A stretch of DNA of 64,000 nt, taken from assembly GCA_016926475.1 (NCBI GenBank), contig JAFGON010000057.1, positions 1 to 64,000 on the forward strand, read 5' to 3'. The notes beneath the pieces are model-generated. The model was not told the DNA's origin, did not search any database, and saw only the letters and a list, made by a program, of their open reading frames with translations. Below are positions 9,231 to 16,861 of this stretch, in pieces (positions within the stretch are counted from its first letter, which is position 1; each line of letters starts with the position of its first letter). This DNA is from a candidate division WOR-3 bacterium (GTDB taxonomy: Bacteria; SDB-A). A program made the position numbers and the translations under genes.

Positions 9231-9722
9231 ATCAATAAAGAAAACAGAAAAAAAACGTTCATACTGTTGGTTTTCGCGCTTGTCATTCTTGCCGATCAGT
9301 TTTCAAAAGAAATAATACAGAGAAGGTTCGCCCAAAATCCAGAACCTATTCATGTCATAGGAACCTACTTCAACATAGTCTACGTAGAAAATCCTTACGG
9401 AGCAATGGGGCTGAGATTCGGCCCTTCATGGCTTCACGCGCTGACCTCTTCCCTCGCGACCCTGCTCGTCGGTTTTTACTGTTTTTTCAACCTTTTCAGA
9501 AAATCGTCTTTTTTTAAAAATTTGGGGCTTTTCATGGTTTTCGCAGGAGCTCTAGGCAACCTTGCAGACAAAATATTGAGAACAGGCGGCGTGATAGATT
9601 TTATAGATATTGGAATCGGGACAAAAAGATTTTGGGCGTTCAACATTGCCGATGCTTCAATCACGATAGGAGCCGTTCTTTGGATTCTTTTTTCTTCAAT
9701 GAAATCCAAGGAAGTGGAATAA
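9231..9722 (+). CDS. lspA: Lipoprotein signal peptidase (signal peptidase II)
   Basis: Aspartyl protease of the inner membrane that cleaves prolipoproteins after lipidation. Four hydrophobic helices and the family motifs are present: ADQFSK, the V-E-N-P-x-G-A loop, GNLADK and FNIADASI, the last two holding the catalytic Asp pair. The frame is open back to a TTG at 9180 inside upp, but the only good ribosome binding site (AGGAGG, 9220-9225) sits 5 nt before an in-frame ATC at 9231, which I take as the likely start; the next TTG at about 9267 lies within the first membrane helix. Either way the catalytic part is intact. Confidence 0.92.
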   Translation: MNKENRKKTFILLVFALVILADQFSKEIIQRRFAQNPEPIHVIGTYFNIVYVENPYGAMGLRFGPSWLHALTSSLATLLVGFYCFFNLFRKSSFFKNLGLFMVFAGALGNLADKILRTGGVIDFIDIGIGTKRFWAFNIADASITIGAVLWILFSSMKSKEVE

Positions 9723-9728
9723 AAAAGG

Positions 9729-10295
9729 ATGACAACGGGTATAGATCTAGTAGAAGAATTAGAAGACGACAGGATAATAGAAAAGGTTTTACAAGGAGAC
9801 AGGGAGTGTTTCAGGGTTCTCGTCGAAAGATACCAAAAGAAAATATACGCGCAGATAAAGCGGAAGTATTACATCGATGATGACAATATGGATGACATAA
9901 TGCAAGATACGTTTATTAAATGCTACAAAAACCTGCACTCTTTCAAAATAGGTAAGGATTTCTATCCGTGGCTCTTAACCATCGCCTTAAATATCACAAA
10001 GGATTTCCTCAGAAAAATCATCACAAGTAAATCACGATTAAAAGAAACATACGAAGACCTCAAACACAAGCCGGAGAAAAGGGACAAAATATACGAAATA
10101 AGCGAACTCGACAGTATCAGGGAGACTATCTCGGACCTTTCCCAAGATTACAAGGAAGTGTTGGTCCTCAGAGCAGAAGGTTTAAGCTATCAGGAAATAT
10201 CGGAAAAAATTTCGGTTCCCATAGGGACTGTGATGTCAAGGCTGAACAGAGCGAGGAAAGTCATACTTGAGAAATACTCTAAGAGGGACAGATGA
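9729..10295 (+). CDS. ECF-type RNA polymerase sigma factor (RpoE-like)
   Basis: A 188-residue sigma-70 family protein with only regions 2 and 4. Region 2 spans about 20-90 (RECFRVLVERYQKKIY; MDDIMQDTFIKCYK; FYPWLLTIALNITKDFLRK) and region 4 about 125-180, ending in a helix-turn-helix (YQEISEKISVPIGTVMSRLNRARK). The two are joined by a short charged linker. The stop overlaps the start of the anti-sigma gene by 4 nt, the standard sigma/anti-sigma arrangement. Such factors usually direct envelope-stress regulons; the convergent Spy/CpxP-like gene at 11380 is a plausible target. Confidence 0.93.
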   Translation: MTTGIDLVEELEDDRIIEKVLQGDRECFRVLVERYQKKIYAQIKRKYYIDDDNMDDIMQDTFIKCYKNLHSFKIGKDFYPWLLTIALNITKDFLRKIITSKSRLKETYEDLKHKPEKRDKIYEISELDSIRETISDLSQDYKEVLVLRAEGLSYQEISEKISVPIGTVMSRLNRARKVILEKYSKRDR

Positions 10296-11344
10296 ATCAC
10301 GACGAAATAAAAGATTTGATCGGCCCTTTCATCGACAAAGAATTGAATATTGAAGATTCATATAGAGTCAGAGAGCACCTCAAAGTATGCACTGAATGCC
10401 AGAAATATTATGAGGAATTGAAATCTCTCGAAGGTAAAATTAAAAAGGTCGTCGAGAGCGAATCGATACCTTCGGACGCGTATTTTAAATCTCTTTCTTC
10501 CGCTGTCATGGCTCAGCTGCCAAGAAAAACCGAATCGAGATTTGGGGCTGTTCTTTCTTTTTTCTCAAGAAGAGAAATGAAAGCAGTGGGAGTTATGGGT
10601 TTTGTACTCGTCTTCGCGGTCTTGTTTCAACTTCTTTTTGTAGACAACTATCGAAAAATCCAGAGGCTAAACCAAACGATAACAGAAAAACCAGAGGAGA
10701 TTCCTGCTTCTCCCTCCTCCTATTCTACCTCCCAGACGTTTGCAGGTGGATCGCCTGAAGAAAGATTTGCCATTTCTTCCCTTTCTACAGGAGATTCGAT
10801 AAAAGATGTTCAGCAGGAAGGTTTAATCGAGCATTCTTCTGGCGAGATTCAAGTCGCCGATATTTCAACAACCGACAACCGCGATTACGATGAGTTAAAC
10901 CTTGAAAAATCAACTGTCGGTTTTTTTGGGGGCATACAGGACAGGGGTGAAATTCAGACCATCACCCTTGACGGCACCGAAGAAGAGCTTTCTCTGTCCC
11001 TCACTCGTTCGGTCCACGACAGCCAGGAAACAGGTTCGACTGACGCTACAATTGCCGGTTCTGCATTTTATCCGGCGGAAACTGCGGGTTGTGCCATTGT
11101 TTCAGAGGAAATCTCTGAAACAGACGATTCTCTGTTGAAGGAATTTAAAACGCCGGTCAAGATCCGTTTTGACATCGACTCAGGAGGACTTATATACAGA
11201 ATCCAGATGCCTGAAGACCTCGACACGGCGATCAAAAGTTATGTTCTAAACAAAAACTACCTTCGCCGTTCAAATTTTCACGATACAACAATAATCCTGG
11301 AGATTCCATCCGAAAAAATAATTGAATTTGATTTCAATTTTTAA
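10292..11344 (+). CDS. Zinc-finger anti-sigma factor with long periplasmic C-terminus
   Basis: A 350-residue membrane protein. Residues 1-50 form a ZAS/zf-HC2 domain with the H-x3-C-x2-C signature (HLKVCTEC, about 30-37) that binds the ECF factor encoded upstream. One transmembrane helix follows at about 103-121, then a Ser/Thr/Glu-rich low-complexity stretch, then a folded C-terminal part (about 290-350). That end has the pattern VKIRFDIDSGGLIYRI followed by a helix and a strand, resembling a TonB C-terminal domain; this is a sequence impression, not a search result. Translation is coupled to the sigma gene by an ATGA overlap. The long periplasmic part is presumably the signal sensor. Confidence 0.85.
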   Translation: MNHDEIKDLIGPFIDKELNIEDSYRVREHLKVCTECQKYYEELKSLEGKIKKVVESESIPSDAYFKSLSSAVMAQLPRKTESRFGAVLSFFSRREMKAVGVMGFVLVFAVLFQLLFVDNYRKIQRLNQTITEKPEEIPASPSSYSTSQTFAGGSPEERFAISSLSTGDSIKDVQQEGLIEHSSGEIQVADISTTDNRDYDELNLEKSTVGFFGGIQDRGEIQTITLDGTEEELSLSLTRSVHDSQETGSTDATIAGSAFYPAETAGCAIVSEEISETDDSLLKEFKTPVKIRFDIDSGGLIYRIQMPEDLDTAIKSYVLNKNYLRRSNFHDTTIILEIPSEKIIEFDFNF

Positions 11345-11347
11345 AAA

Positions 11348-11373
11348 AAAACGGGCTGAAAATCAGCCCGTTT
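11348..11373. terminator. Bidirectional intrinsic terminator
   Basis: A 9-bp GC-rich stem (ACGGGCTGA, 11351-11359, with 11363-11371) and AAA loop, flanked by an A-run on the left and T residues on the right. It ends the sigma/anti-sigma operon on the plus strand and, with a longer U-tract, the convergent gene at 11380 on the minus strand. Confidence 0.82.
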
Positions 11374-11379
11374 AGCAAC

Positions 11380-11904
11380 TTAACGGTCTTGAAAACGAGG
11401 AGGCCGCTGGTTGTTTCTCTCGTCGCGGTTTCCTGGCGAGGGAAGGAGCATTCTGGCAAAAAAACCTTCCGGCAATTTTTCAAGCTGTTCGTCAGTCAGT
11501 TCGGTTCTGAAAGAATAATACAAATCAACGCGGTCAAAGGCTATTTGCCTTTCGATATCCATGACCTGACCTACAAGAGTTTCTACCGTGTTCCGGCTTC
11601 CGTCTTCCTGGACTGTTTCTTTGATTTGGTCGAAGATTTCGCGCATTTTTTCGCGTGATTCTCTTGTCTTATTTCTGTTTTCTTCGAACAAGGACTTGAT
11701 CCTATCTACCTGATCTTCAGACATTTCAAGTTCTTCGAAAATTCTTCCCATGAATCCAGGGCCGTTTTCCTGTTCTCTGAACTCCTGCCTCTCAGGTCTT
11801 CTTTCGTTTTCAAATCCGAATTGTTTTAGAGTTTCAAAAGCCCCGCCGAACGCGCTCTGAGAAATCAAAGCAAGAGCTATAAGAGTTGCTGTCACAAATT
11901 TCAT
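11380..11904 (-). CDS. Spy/CpxP-like periplasmic protein
   Basis: A 174-residue secreted protein: signal peptide (about 1-20, ending Ser-Ala-Phe-Gly-Gly), then a charged, all-helical, Glu/Arg/Gln-rich body. The segment EMSEDQVDRIKSLFEE and the later ELTDEQLEKL fit the LTxxQ-type repeats of Spy/CpxP/Zra periplasmic chaperone and metal-stress proteins. It is transcribed towards the ECF sigma/anti-sigma operon and shares its terminator. A role in envelope stress under that sigma factor is inference. A good AAGGAGG lies just before the ATG. The C-terminal tail is Arg/Pro/Asn-rich and probably disordered. Confidence 0.72.
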   Translation of the reverse strand: MKFVTATLIALALISQSAFGGAFETLKQFGFENERRPERQEFREQENGPGFMGRIFEELEMSEDQVDRIKSLFEENRNKTRESREKMREIFDQIKETVQEDGSRNTVETLVGQVMDIERQIAFDRVDLYYSFRTELTDEQLEKLPEGFFARMLLPSPGNRDERNNQRPPRFQDR

Positions 11905-11962
11905 TTTTCCTCCTTTTTTGCATTTAGACAGAAATTTTCAAAAAAAAGTTTAATCATAATTG

Positions 11963-11990
11963 TTGACTTACATTTTTGAATTGATATACT
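11963..11990 (+). promoter_or_regulatory. Promoter of tRNA-Lys
   Basis: TTGACT at 11963-11968 and TATACT at 11985-11990, spacing 16 nt (an alternative TACTAT gives 18). The tRNA begins 12 nt after the -10 element, the right place for its start of transcription. Confidence 0.55.
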
Positions 11991-12001
11991 ATTTGTCTAA
12001 T

Positions 12002-12074
12002 GAGTCGCTAGCTCAGTCGGTAGAGCACCTGCCTTTTAAGCAGGGGGCCGTGGGTTCAAATCCCACGCGACTCA
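12002..12074 (+). tRNA. tRNA-Lys (anticodon TTT)
   Basis: Full cloverleaf: 7-bp acceptor stem (GAGTCGC with GCGACTC), D-stem GCTC/GAGC, anticodon stem CCTGC/GCAGG with loop CTTTTAA (anticodon TTT), T-stem GTGGG/CCCAC with TTCAAAT loop, discriminator A. The 3' CCA is not encoded. The next gene's ribosome binding site begins only about 10 nt after the tRNA, so the tRNA is probably released from a tRNA-mRNA precursor. Confidence 0.98.
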
Positions 12075-12098
12075 ATTAATTAGGAGGAGAAAGAAAAA

Positions 12099-12629
12099 AT
12101 GAAATATGATATATTGAGAAAAATAACAATTTTTAAATATCTATCCGATTCAGAGATAGATGTTTTGGCAAACCAACTCACCGAAAAGAATTTCGACGAA
12201 GCCGAAGTCGTGGTTCAGGAAAAGAACAACGGTCACGAAATGTACATAATAATAGAGGGCGAAGCTCAAGTTCTCCTTCACAGGGAAGATACGCTTCTCG
12301 TTTTAGCCAAACTTTCACCCGGAGGTTTTTTCGGAGACATGTCTTTGCTCACCGACCTGCCGAGAAGCGCCACGGTTAAAACTTTGACAAAATCCAAAAT
12401 GCTCGTGTTTAAAAAGGAACTCCTTGAAGAAATTATGGAAAAATTCCCTTCTACAGCGGCAAAATTCCTGAAAGCCATATCGGAAGAACTCTGCGAAAGA
12501 ATTCAAAGCACCAACGAAAACGTCGAAACTCTTTTTCTGATAAACAAAGCAATTGTGGACAATGAGCAGTTCAGGAGGCTGTATATAGGCGCTCATAAAC
12601 AAACGCCTTTTGGCTCATCTTCCTCTTGA
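12099..12629 (+). CDS. Cyclic-nucleotide-binding domain protein
   Basis: A 176-residue protein with a single cNMP-binding (CAP_ED) domain at about 10-130 and no helix-turn-helix or kinase part. The phosphate-binding cassette FGDMSLLTDLPRSATV is clear and holds the conserved Arg; the ribose-contacting Glu of Crp is Asp here. The last 45 residues are helical with a Ser-rich tail. Such stand-alone domains usually regulate a partner protein; which one is unknown. An AGGAGG precedes the ATG, and the gene lies directly behind tRNA-Lys, probably on the same transcript. It overlaps the next gene by 1 nt. Confidence 0.86.
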   Translation: MKYDILRKITIFKYLSDSEIDVLANQLTEKNFDEAEVVVQEKNNGHEMYIIIEGEAQVLLHREDTLLVLAKLSPGGFFGDMSLLTDLPRSATVKTLTKSKMLVFKKELLEEIMEKFPSTAAKFLKAISEELCERIQSTNENVETLFLINKAIVDNEQFRRLYIGAHKQTPFGSSSS

Positions 12630-14038
12630 TGTTTTTAATTCTCCTCGTCTTATCCCAATACACTTCTTTTCACCCTCACGCCGATTTTCTCAGCCCGGAT
12701 ATCGGGAAAAGATGGCGTATAGGAGTTAACGCGCTTTCTTTTTACAGCCAAAACGAAATCGACGATTCACTGGACTATTTTTTCTCAGGCGGCCTTCTTC
12801 TGGAATGGAAATTGAGTTCGTTCGTCAAAACTTCTGGTGGAGCTTTCATTGAAAACGCTGATGAAAAGGAAGTTTCCCCTTTGTTTTATTTGACATTGGG
12901 AGGACCGGGAGGGGCTTTTATAGATCTCGGTGGAAACTTTTCTGCGTCAGACCGCCATGTTTCAGCGTCCGTTCTCGCCGACATTCAGAAAAACAGAGTA
13001 TTAGGAATCAATTCCTCGATAGGATACAACTGGAGAGATTCATCGTCTTTTCCGTTTATCTCCTCGAGGTTCTACTTCACAAAAAACTTCAACAAGACCT
13101 ACTTTGAAATTGAAAAACAGTTCCATGGAGGTGCTCCGTTTTTTTCTTACGAAAACACATGGGCAAAACTCGGCGTTCTCGCCGATTTTTTTGGAAATTT
13201 CTCCCTGGAAATCCTCACTACCGTGCGGCTCGGCGCAAACTCACCTCCTGGAGTCCCGGACTGGACTCTCGGGGCAAAAATATTTTCAGGTTTATTTAGA
13301 GACCAGTCTTCAGTCAGAGGATCTGGTTCACTCGCCGGAAACGTGAGATCTCAAGAAGGACAGCCTGTGGCAAACGCCTCGATCATCATGTTCTCCGACT
13401 TCAGGGACCAGATTTCAAGCGACAGCTCTGGTTATTTTCAATTCTCCGAAATACCCTCGGGTTTCATCACAATAGATGTCGCGACAGAAGGTTTCAAGTC
13501 GGTCAGCATGCCTGTATCAATCAGGAAAAATCAAAATACATACTTAGAGATAATGCTGGAACCATCCTCTAAAAACGTCACTTACGATCTCTCAACTTTC
13601 GACTGCCTCACGGGACAACCGGTGTTTTCGAGAATCAGAGGTTTTGACAATCTATTCACCGACACACTTCTTACAGTAGATGAAAACGAAACGCTGTTTA
13701 TTGAAAGCGAAAATCGTGTTACAGCAGTCGTTGTCCCTCAAAAGAACCTCGTCGTCAAAGTGCCCATGATAAGCGAACAAACTCCTTTTATATTTGAAAA
13801 AACCGACTTCGAAGATTCGTCTCTTTCGTCATCCGGTATGATAAAATTAATGGATCTGAAATACATCCTCGAGTACTACCCTGAAATCATTCTCGCTTTC
13901 GAAGGTTCTGCGGATTTTTCGGAAACCGTGAGAAACTCGCTTTTTGCTTTTTTCTCTCTCAACAACCCCACGAAATTTAACCAAACTCAAGAAGACTCAA
14001 TCCTAAAAATCTACCTCCAGACATCAGGGCAAAGATAA
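12629..14038 (+). CDS. Outer-membrane-type protein with carboxypeptidase-regulatory-like domain
   Basis: I do not recognise the full architecture. A signal-like hydrophobic N-terminus (about 1-17) is followed by about 215 residues with alternating aromatic/hydrophobic strands that look like a small beta barrel or beta-rich domain. Residues about 230-310 form a CarboxypepD_reg-like domain (LAGNVRSQEGQPVANASIIM, then SDSSGYFQFSEIPSGFITIDV). The last 70 residues (MDLKYILEYYPEIILAFEGSADF) faintly recall an OmpA-type peptidoglycan-binding domain. The ATG at 12629 overlaps the previous stop as TGATG; a TTG one codon upstream is possible. It is co-transcribed with the cNMP-binding protein. Confidence 0.76.
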   Translation: MFLILLVLSQYTSFHPHADFLSPDIGKRWRIGVNALSFYSQNEIDDSLDYFFSGGLLLEWKLSSFVKTSGGAFIENADEKEVSPLFYLTLGGPGGAFIDLGGNFSASDRHVSASVLADIQKNRVLGINSSIGYNWRDSSSFPFISSRFYFTKNFNKTYFEIEKQFHGGAPFFSYENTWAKLGVLADFFGNFSLEILTTVRLGANSPPGVPDWTLGAKIFSGLFRDQSSVRGSGSLAGNVRSQEGQPVANASIIMFSDFRDQISSDSSGYFQFSEIPSGFITIDVATEGFKSVSMPVSIRKNQNTYLEIMLEPSSKNVTYDLSTFDCLTGQPVFSRIRGFDNLFTDTLLTVDENETLFIESENRVTAVVVPQKNLVVKVPMISEQTPFIFEKTDFEDSSLSSSGMIKLMDLKYILEYYPEIILAFEGSADFSETVRNSLFAFFSLNNPTKFNQTQEDSILKIYLQTSGQR

Positions 14039-14101
14039 ACCGGAAAAAAACCGGCGGAACACCCTATATTTAAAAGCGTTTAAACAAAGTCAGAGATATT
14101 C

Positions 14102-14130
14102 TTGTATATTTTTTAACCTTGTGATATATA
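14102..14130 (+). promoter_or_regulatory. Candidate promoter for the REC-DUF4388 operon
   Basis: TTGTAT at 14102-14107 and TATATA at 14125-14130, spacing 17 nt. It leaves a leader of about 100 nt before the ATG at 14238, in which I see no known riboswitch; there is a weak pairing possibility around 14150-14185 only. The rest of 14039-14101 shows nothing beyond a 4-bp CCGG hairpin. Confidence 0.35.
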
Positions 14131-14237
14131 TTTAATTGTTAAAGCTCGTTGGTGTTTTAGAAACCCGCGAACAATCGAAGAGAGGGTCAGGATATTTTGA
14201 GTATTTTTTTTTCTGAGAAAACGGCGGTCTATTAGAA

Positions 14238-15311
14238 ATGAAAGGTTTTCCTTTCTCGGAGAAAAACAAACGGGTCATGGTTGTAGACGATGAACAAGAT
14301 ATCGCCAACATCGTCGGAGAAAAATTATCTGAATCAGGTTTCGATATAACAACCGAATGGGACCCTCGGATAGCAATAAAAAAACTGTCCGAAACTTCTT
14401 ACGACTTGGTAATAACAGACCTTAAAATGCCTCATTTGGATGGTTTCCAACTCATGGGTTGGATTAGAGACTACTCTCCCCTCACAAAAGTCGCAATGAT
14501 AACTGCATACGGCTCTCCTTACGCCCATAAAACCGCTGTTCAAAAAGGCGCTGTTTTTTACATCGAAAAACCTTTCGACCTCGATGATCTGGCTAAAAAA
14601 GTCGAAGAAATACTCAAACCTCCACGTGAATTTGAGGCTAAAATTGAATCGATATCGTCGTTTGATTTAATCCAGATCATAGCTCTTACAGGCGGAAAGA
14701 GGAGGGTGTCTGTCTCTTCATCCGACAAGACCGGTGAAATGTACATAAAAAACGGAAAACTGGTATACGCCCACGCAGAAGGCAAATTCATGAAAGAAGC
14801 TTTCAACCGGATGATCTTCTGGGATAGCGGCGTCTTTAACGTATTGAGCTGGCTTGAACCGCCGGAGGAAGGAGAATACCTCGACGTAAACCTGCTGTTG
14901 CTGGAAGCGACGAAAATTTTAGATGAGAAAAAAGAAGGTATAAATCCATTAGACGATTTAGAACCTGAACCCATTCAAGAACAGAACAACAGGGACAAAA
15001 ACTGCTATGAAAACATCAAAAAATCCCCAGATATCGAAGTTTACGCCAGGCTTGACAAAAACTGGAAAATGATAGAATCCAACAACGAAGCTGTAATCCA
15101 AAATACGGTGAAAGTGGCTTTTTTTCTCAATGAATGGGGAGATAGAGCACAGAAATCTCTATGCCTCGGAAGTCTTGAGGAAATTGTCCTTCACGTCTCT
15201 GGAAGAGAGCTTTGGATCAGAATTTGCTACAGAGAAAACCACATTTTTCTTTTAACTCAAAATAAAAGCCATAAAAATACACCTGGATACAACAATGGAA
15301 TCGATTGCTGA
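14238..15311 (+). CDS. Response regulator: REC + DUF4388 (PATAN-like) protein
   Basis: A 357-residue signalling protein. The receiver domain (about 10-125) has all phosphorylation residues: Asp17-Asp18, phospho-acceptor Asp61 (ITDLKMP), Thr89 and Lys111 (EKPF). A DUF4388 domain follows at about 135-235 (FDLIQIIALTGGKRRVSV; GEMYIKNGKLVYAHAEG), a module tied to receiver domains in deltaproteobacteria and cyanobacteria. After an acidic linker, the last 90 residues (from about 265) look alpha/beta, possibly roadblock-like. There is no DNA-binding domain, so output is probably by protein contact. It overlaps the next gene by 17 nt; no cognate kinase is adjacent. Confidence 0.88.
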   Translation: MKGFPFSEKNKRVMVVDDEQDIANIVGEKLSESGFDITTEWDPRIAIKKLSETSYDLVITDLKMPHLDGFQLMGWIRDYSPLTKVAMITAYGSPYAHKTAVQKGAVFYIEKPFDLDDLAKKVEEILKPPREFEAKIESISSFDLIQIIALTGGKRRVSVSSSDKTGEMYIKNGKLVYAHAEGKFMKEAFNRMIFWDSGVFNVLSWLEPPEEGEYLDVNLLLLEATKILDEKKEGINPLDDLEPEPIQEQNNRDKNCYENIKKSPDIEVYARLDKNWKMIESNNEAVIQNTVKVAFFLNEWGDRAQKSLCLGSLEEIVLHVSGRELWIRICYRENHIFLLTQNKSHKNTPGYNNGIDC

Positions 15312-15894
15312 TATTGAAAAATCACTTGGCCAGATTAAGAGTATAAAAGGTTTTTCAATATTCGATCTGACCGGAAAGCCCATCCATTCGAATTCCCCGA
15401 TCAAAAACGGCTCTGATCTGGGGAGATCGATAGTAATCCTCTGTGACGCTCTTAAAAAACAAGAAGCGAAGAATGATTTGATAACCTGGAAATACTCAGA
15501 CGGTATGATTTACCTAAAAGGCTTTCGAAACGGTTTTTTCATGGCAGTCACAAGCGAAAAATTCGAGGAGGATGCCACCATTAGATTAATTCACGATTCA
15601 GCAAAAAAAATTGAATCATACATCACAAGTACCTCCGAAAAAAAACCCCCCGAATCTTTGTTGACAGAGAGTGAGCTTAATGAGATAGTCAGAAAGTTGA
15701 GAAAATGCGCGGTTGAAATTGAAGGACAATGGATCGGATGGTATTTCGACCAGCTCGTTCTGGATTTGATTGACATCGATCAAGCTGGAAAATACGATCT
15801 CAAGAATTTGATCAAATATGTATCGGAACATTTAAGCGGCAGCGAAAAGAAAAAAACTTTCATAGAAAAAGCACTTAATATCATAGGAGAGTGA
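15295..15894 (+). CDS. Roadblock/LC7-like protein, unknown role
   Basis: A 199-residue soluble protein. Residues 1-110 have the helix-strand-strand-helix pattern of roadblock/LC7 proteins (KGFSIFDLTGKPIHSNSPI, ITWKYSDGMIYLKGF, FFMAVTSEKF), the fold of MglB-type GTPase regulators and dynein light-chain homologues. The remaining 90 residues are helical and of unknown type. The family call rests on pattern only. It overlaps the REC-DUF4388 gene by 17 nt and is followed after 6 nt by the PorV-like gene. No Ras-like GTPase (MglA type) is in the window. Its partner is more likely the DUF4388 proteins; that is inference. Confidence 0.7.
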   Translation: MESIADIEKSLGQIKSIKGFSIFDLTGKPIHSNSPIKNGSDLGRSIVILCDALKKQEAKNDLITWKYSDGMIYLKGFRNGFFMAVTSEKFEEDATIRLIHDSAKKIESYITSTSEKKPPESLLTESELNEIVRKLRKCAVEIEGQWIGWYFDQLVLDLIDIDQAGKYDLKNLIKYVSEHLSGSEKKKTFIEKALNIIGE

Positions 15895-15900
15895 TAAAAA

Positions 15901-16848
15901 ATGAAGTTCAAAGGCATCTTGGCTTTTATAATACTGATTTTTATTTTCCAATCTTTACTTTTTGCGGGGATCACCGATTGGTATGAAAAGACTTTCGAGA
16001 AGGAAGAATCCGGTATCGGAATGGCTTTTTTAAAACTGCCCATATCTGCAAAACAAATTGCCATGGGCGGAGTAAGCACTTCTGTTTTTGAGGGAGAAGG
16101 AGGAATTTACGGCAATCCCGCAACTTTACTGACAAAAGATCCTGAAAAGAAGATAGTATTTACGCATCAAAATCTTTTCCAGGGAATACACAATGAATTC
16201 GCCGGCATTCTCATTCCAGGAAAAAAAATGGCTATGGCATTTTCAACCAGCGGCCTTTTCATAGACGGTATAGAATACAGAACTGGTCCGGGAGAATCCG
16301 AGGGCGATTTCAGCGCGTACGATTTTTCTGCCTCCATGTCAGCGGCTTACAATCTTTACAGAGACATGTCAGTTGGAGTGAGGACCAAGATCATTCATGA
16401 AAGAATATTCGAGAGCACGACGACGGTATACGCTTTCGATTTCGGGGTTTTCTATTTTCCTTTTGAAAGGTTGAAGTTCGGAGCGACGATTGAGAATTTG
16501 GGTCCGAAGTATTCCCTGAAAAAAGATTCCGAAACCCTTTCAAGACTCCCTACGTCTTGGAGAGTAGGCTTATCGGCGGATATGCCTTCTTTTTGGAATC
16601 TGCGTGAGATAATAGCTGTTGACGCATGGAAATCTCCAGACGTCAGGATGAGATTTGACGTTGGAGCGCAGATAACTCACCCCAGCAGGTTTTCATTGAG
16701 ATTAGGAGGAAAATTCAACTACGACAGTCAATCCTTTACCGCAGGTTTCGGTTACGTATGGAAGAGCATTTCGCTTGACTACGCTTTTGCGCCATACTCA
16801 TCGGACCTCGGTCAGGCTCACGTCGTGACATTGACGCTTTCGATATAG
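15901..16848 (+). CDS. PorV/PorQ-family outer-membrane beta-barrel protein
   Basis: A 315-residue protein with a signal peptide (about 1-21) and amphipathic strands throughout, ending in a strand with terminal Ile. The N-terminal AFLKLPISAKQIAMGGVSTS and GIYGNPATL segments are the recurring signature of PorV/UPF0164 proteins of the FadL-like barrel fold. In Bacteroidetes PorV delivers type IX secretion cargo to the attachment complex. A protein with a type IX-like sorting domain is encoded at 23067, so secretion by such a system is plausible. It lies between the roadblock-like gene and a DUF4388 gene, with AGGAGG for the latter following its stop. Confidence 0.82.
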   Translation: MKFKGILAFIILIFIFQSLLFAGITDWYEKTFEKEESGIGMAFLKLPISAKQIAMGGVSTSVFEGEGGIYGNPATLLTKDPEKKIVFTHQNLFQGIHNEFAGILIPGKKMAMAFSTSGLFIDGIEYRTGPGESEGDFSAYDFSASMSAAYNLYRDMSVGVRTKIIHERIFESTTTVYAFDFGVFYFPFERLKFGATIENLGPKYSLKKDSETLSRLPTSWRVGLSADMPSFWNLREIIAVDAWKSPDVRMRFDVGAQITHPSRFSLRLGGKFNYDSQSFTAGFGYVWKSISLDYAFAPYSSDLGQAHVVTLTLSI

Positions 16849-16861
16849 TAAAGGAGGTCAA

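Noticed and set aside
14039-14060. CCGG hairpin as a terminator after the 12629 gene
   Set aside because: Only 4 bp of stem and no T-run.
14131-14237. Possible riboswitch in the leader of the REC-DUF4388 gene
   Set aside because: No match by eye to c-di-GMP, c-di-AMP, SAM, TPP or cobalamin aptamer cores.
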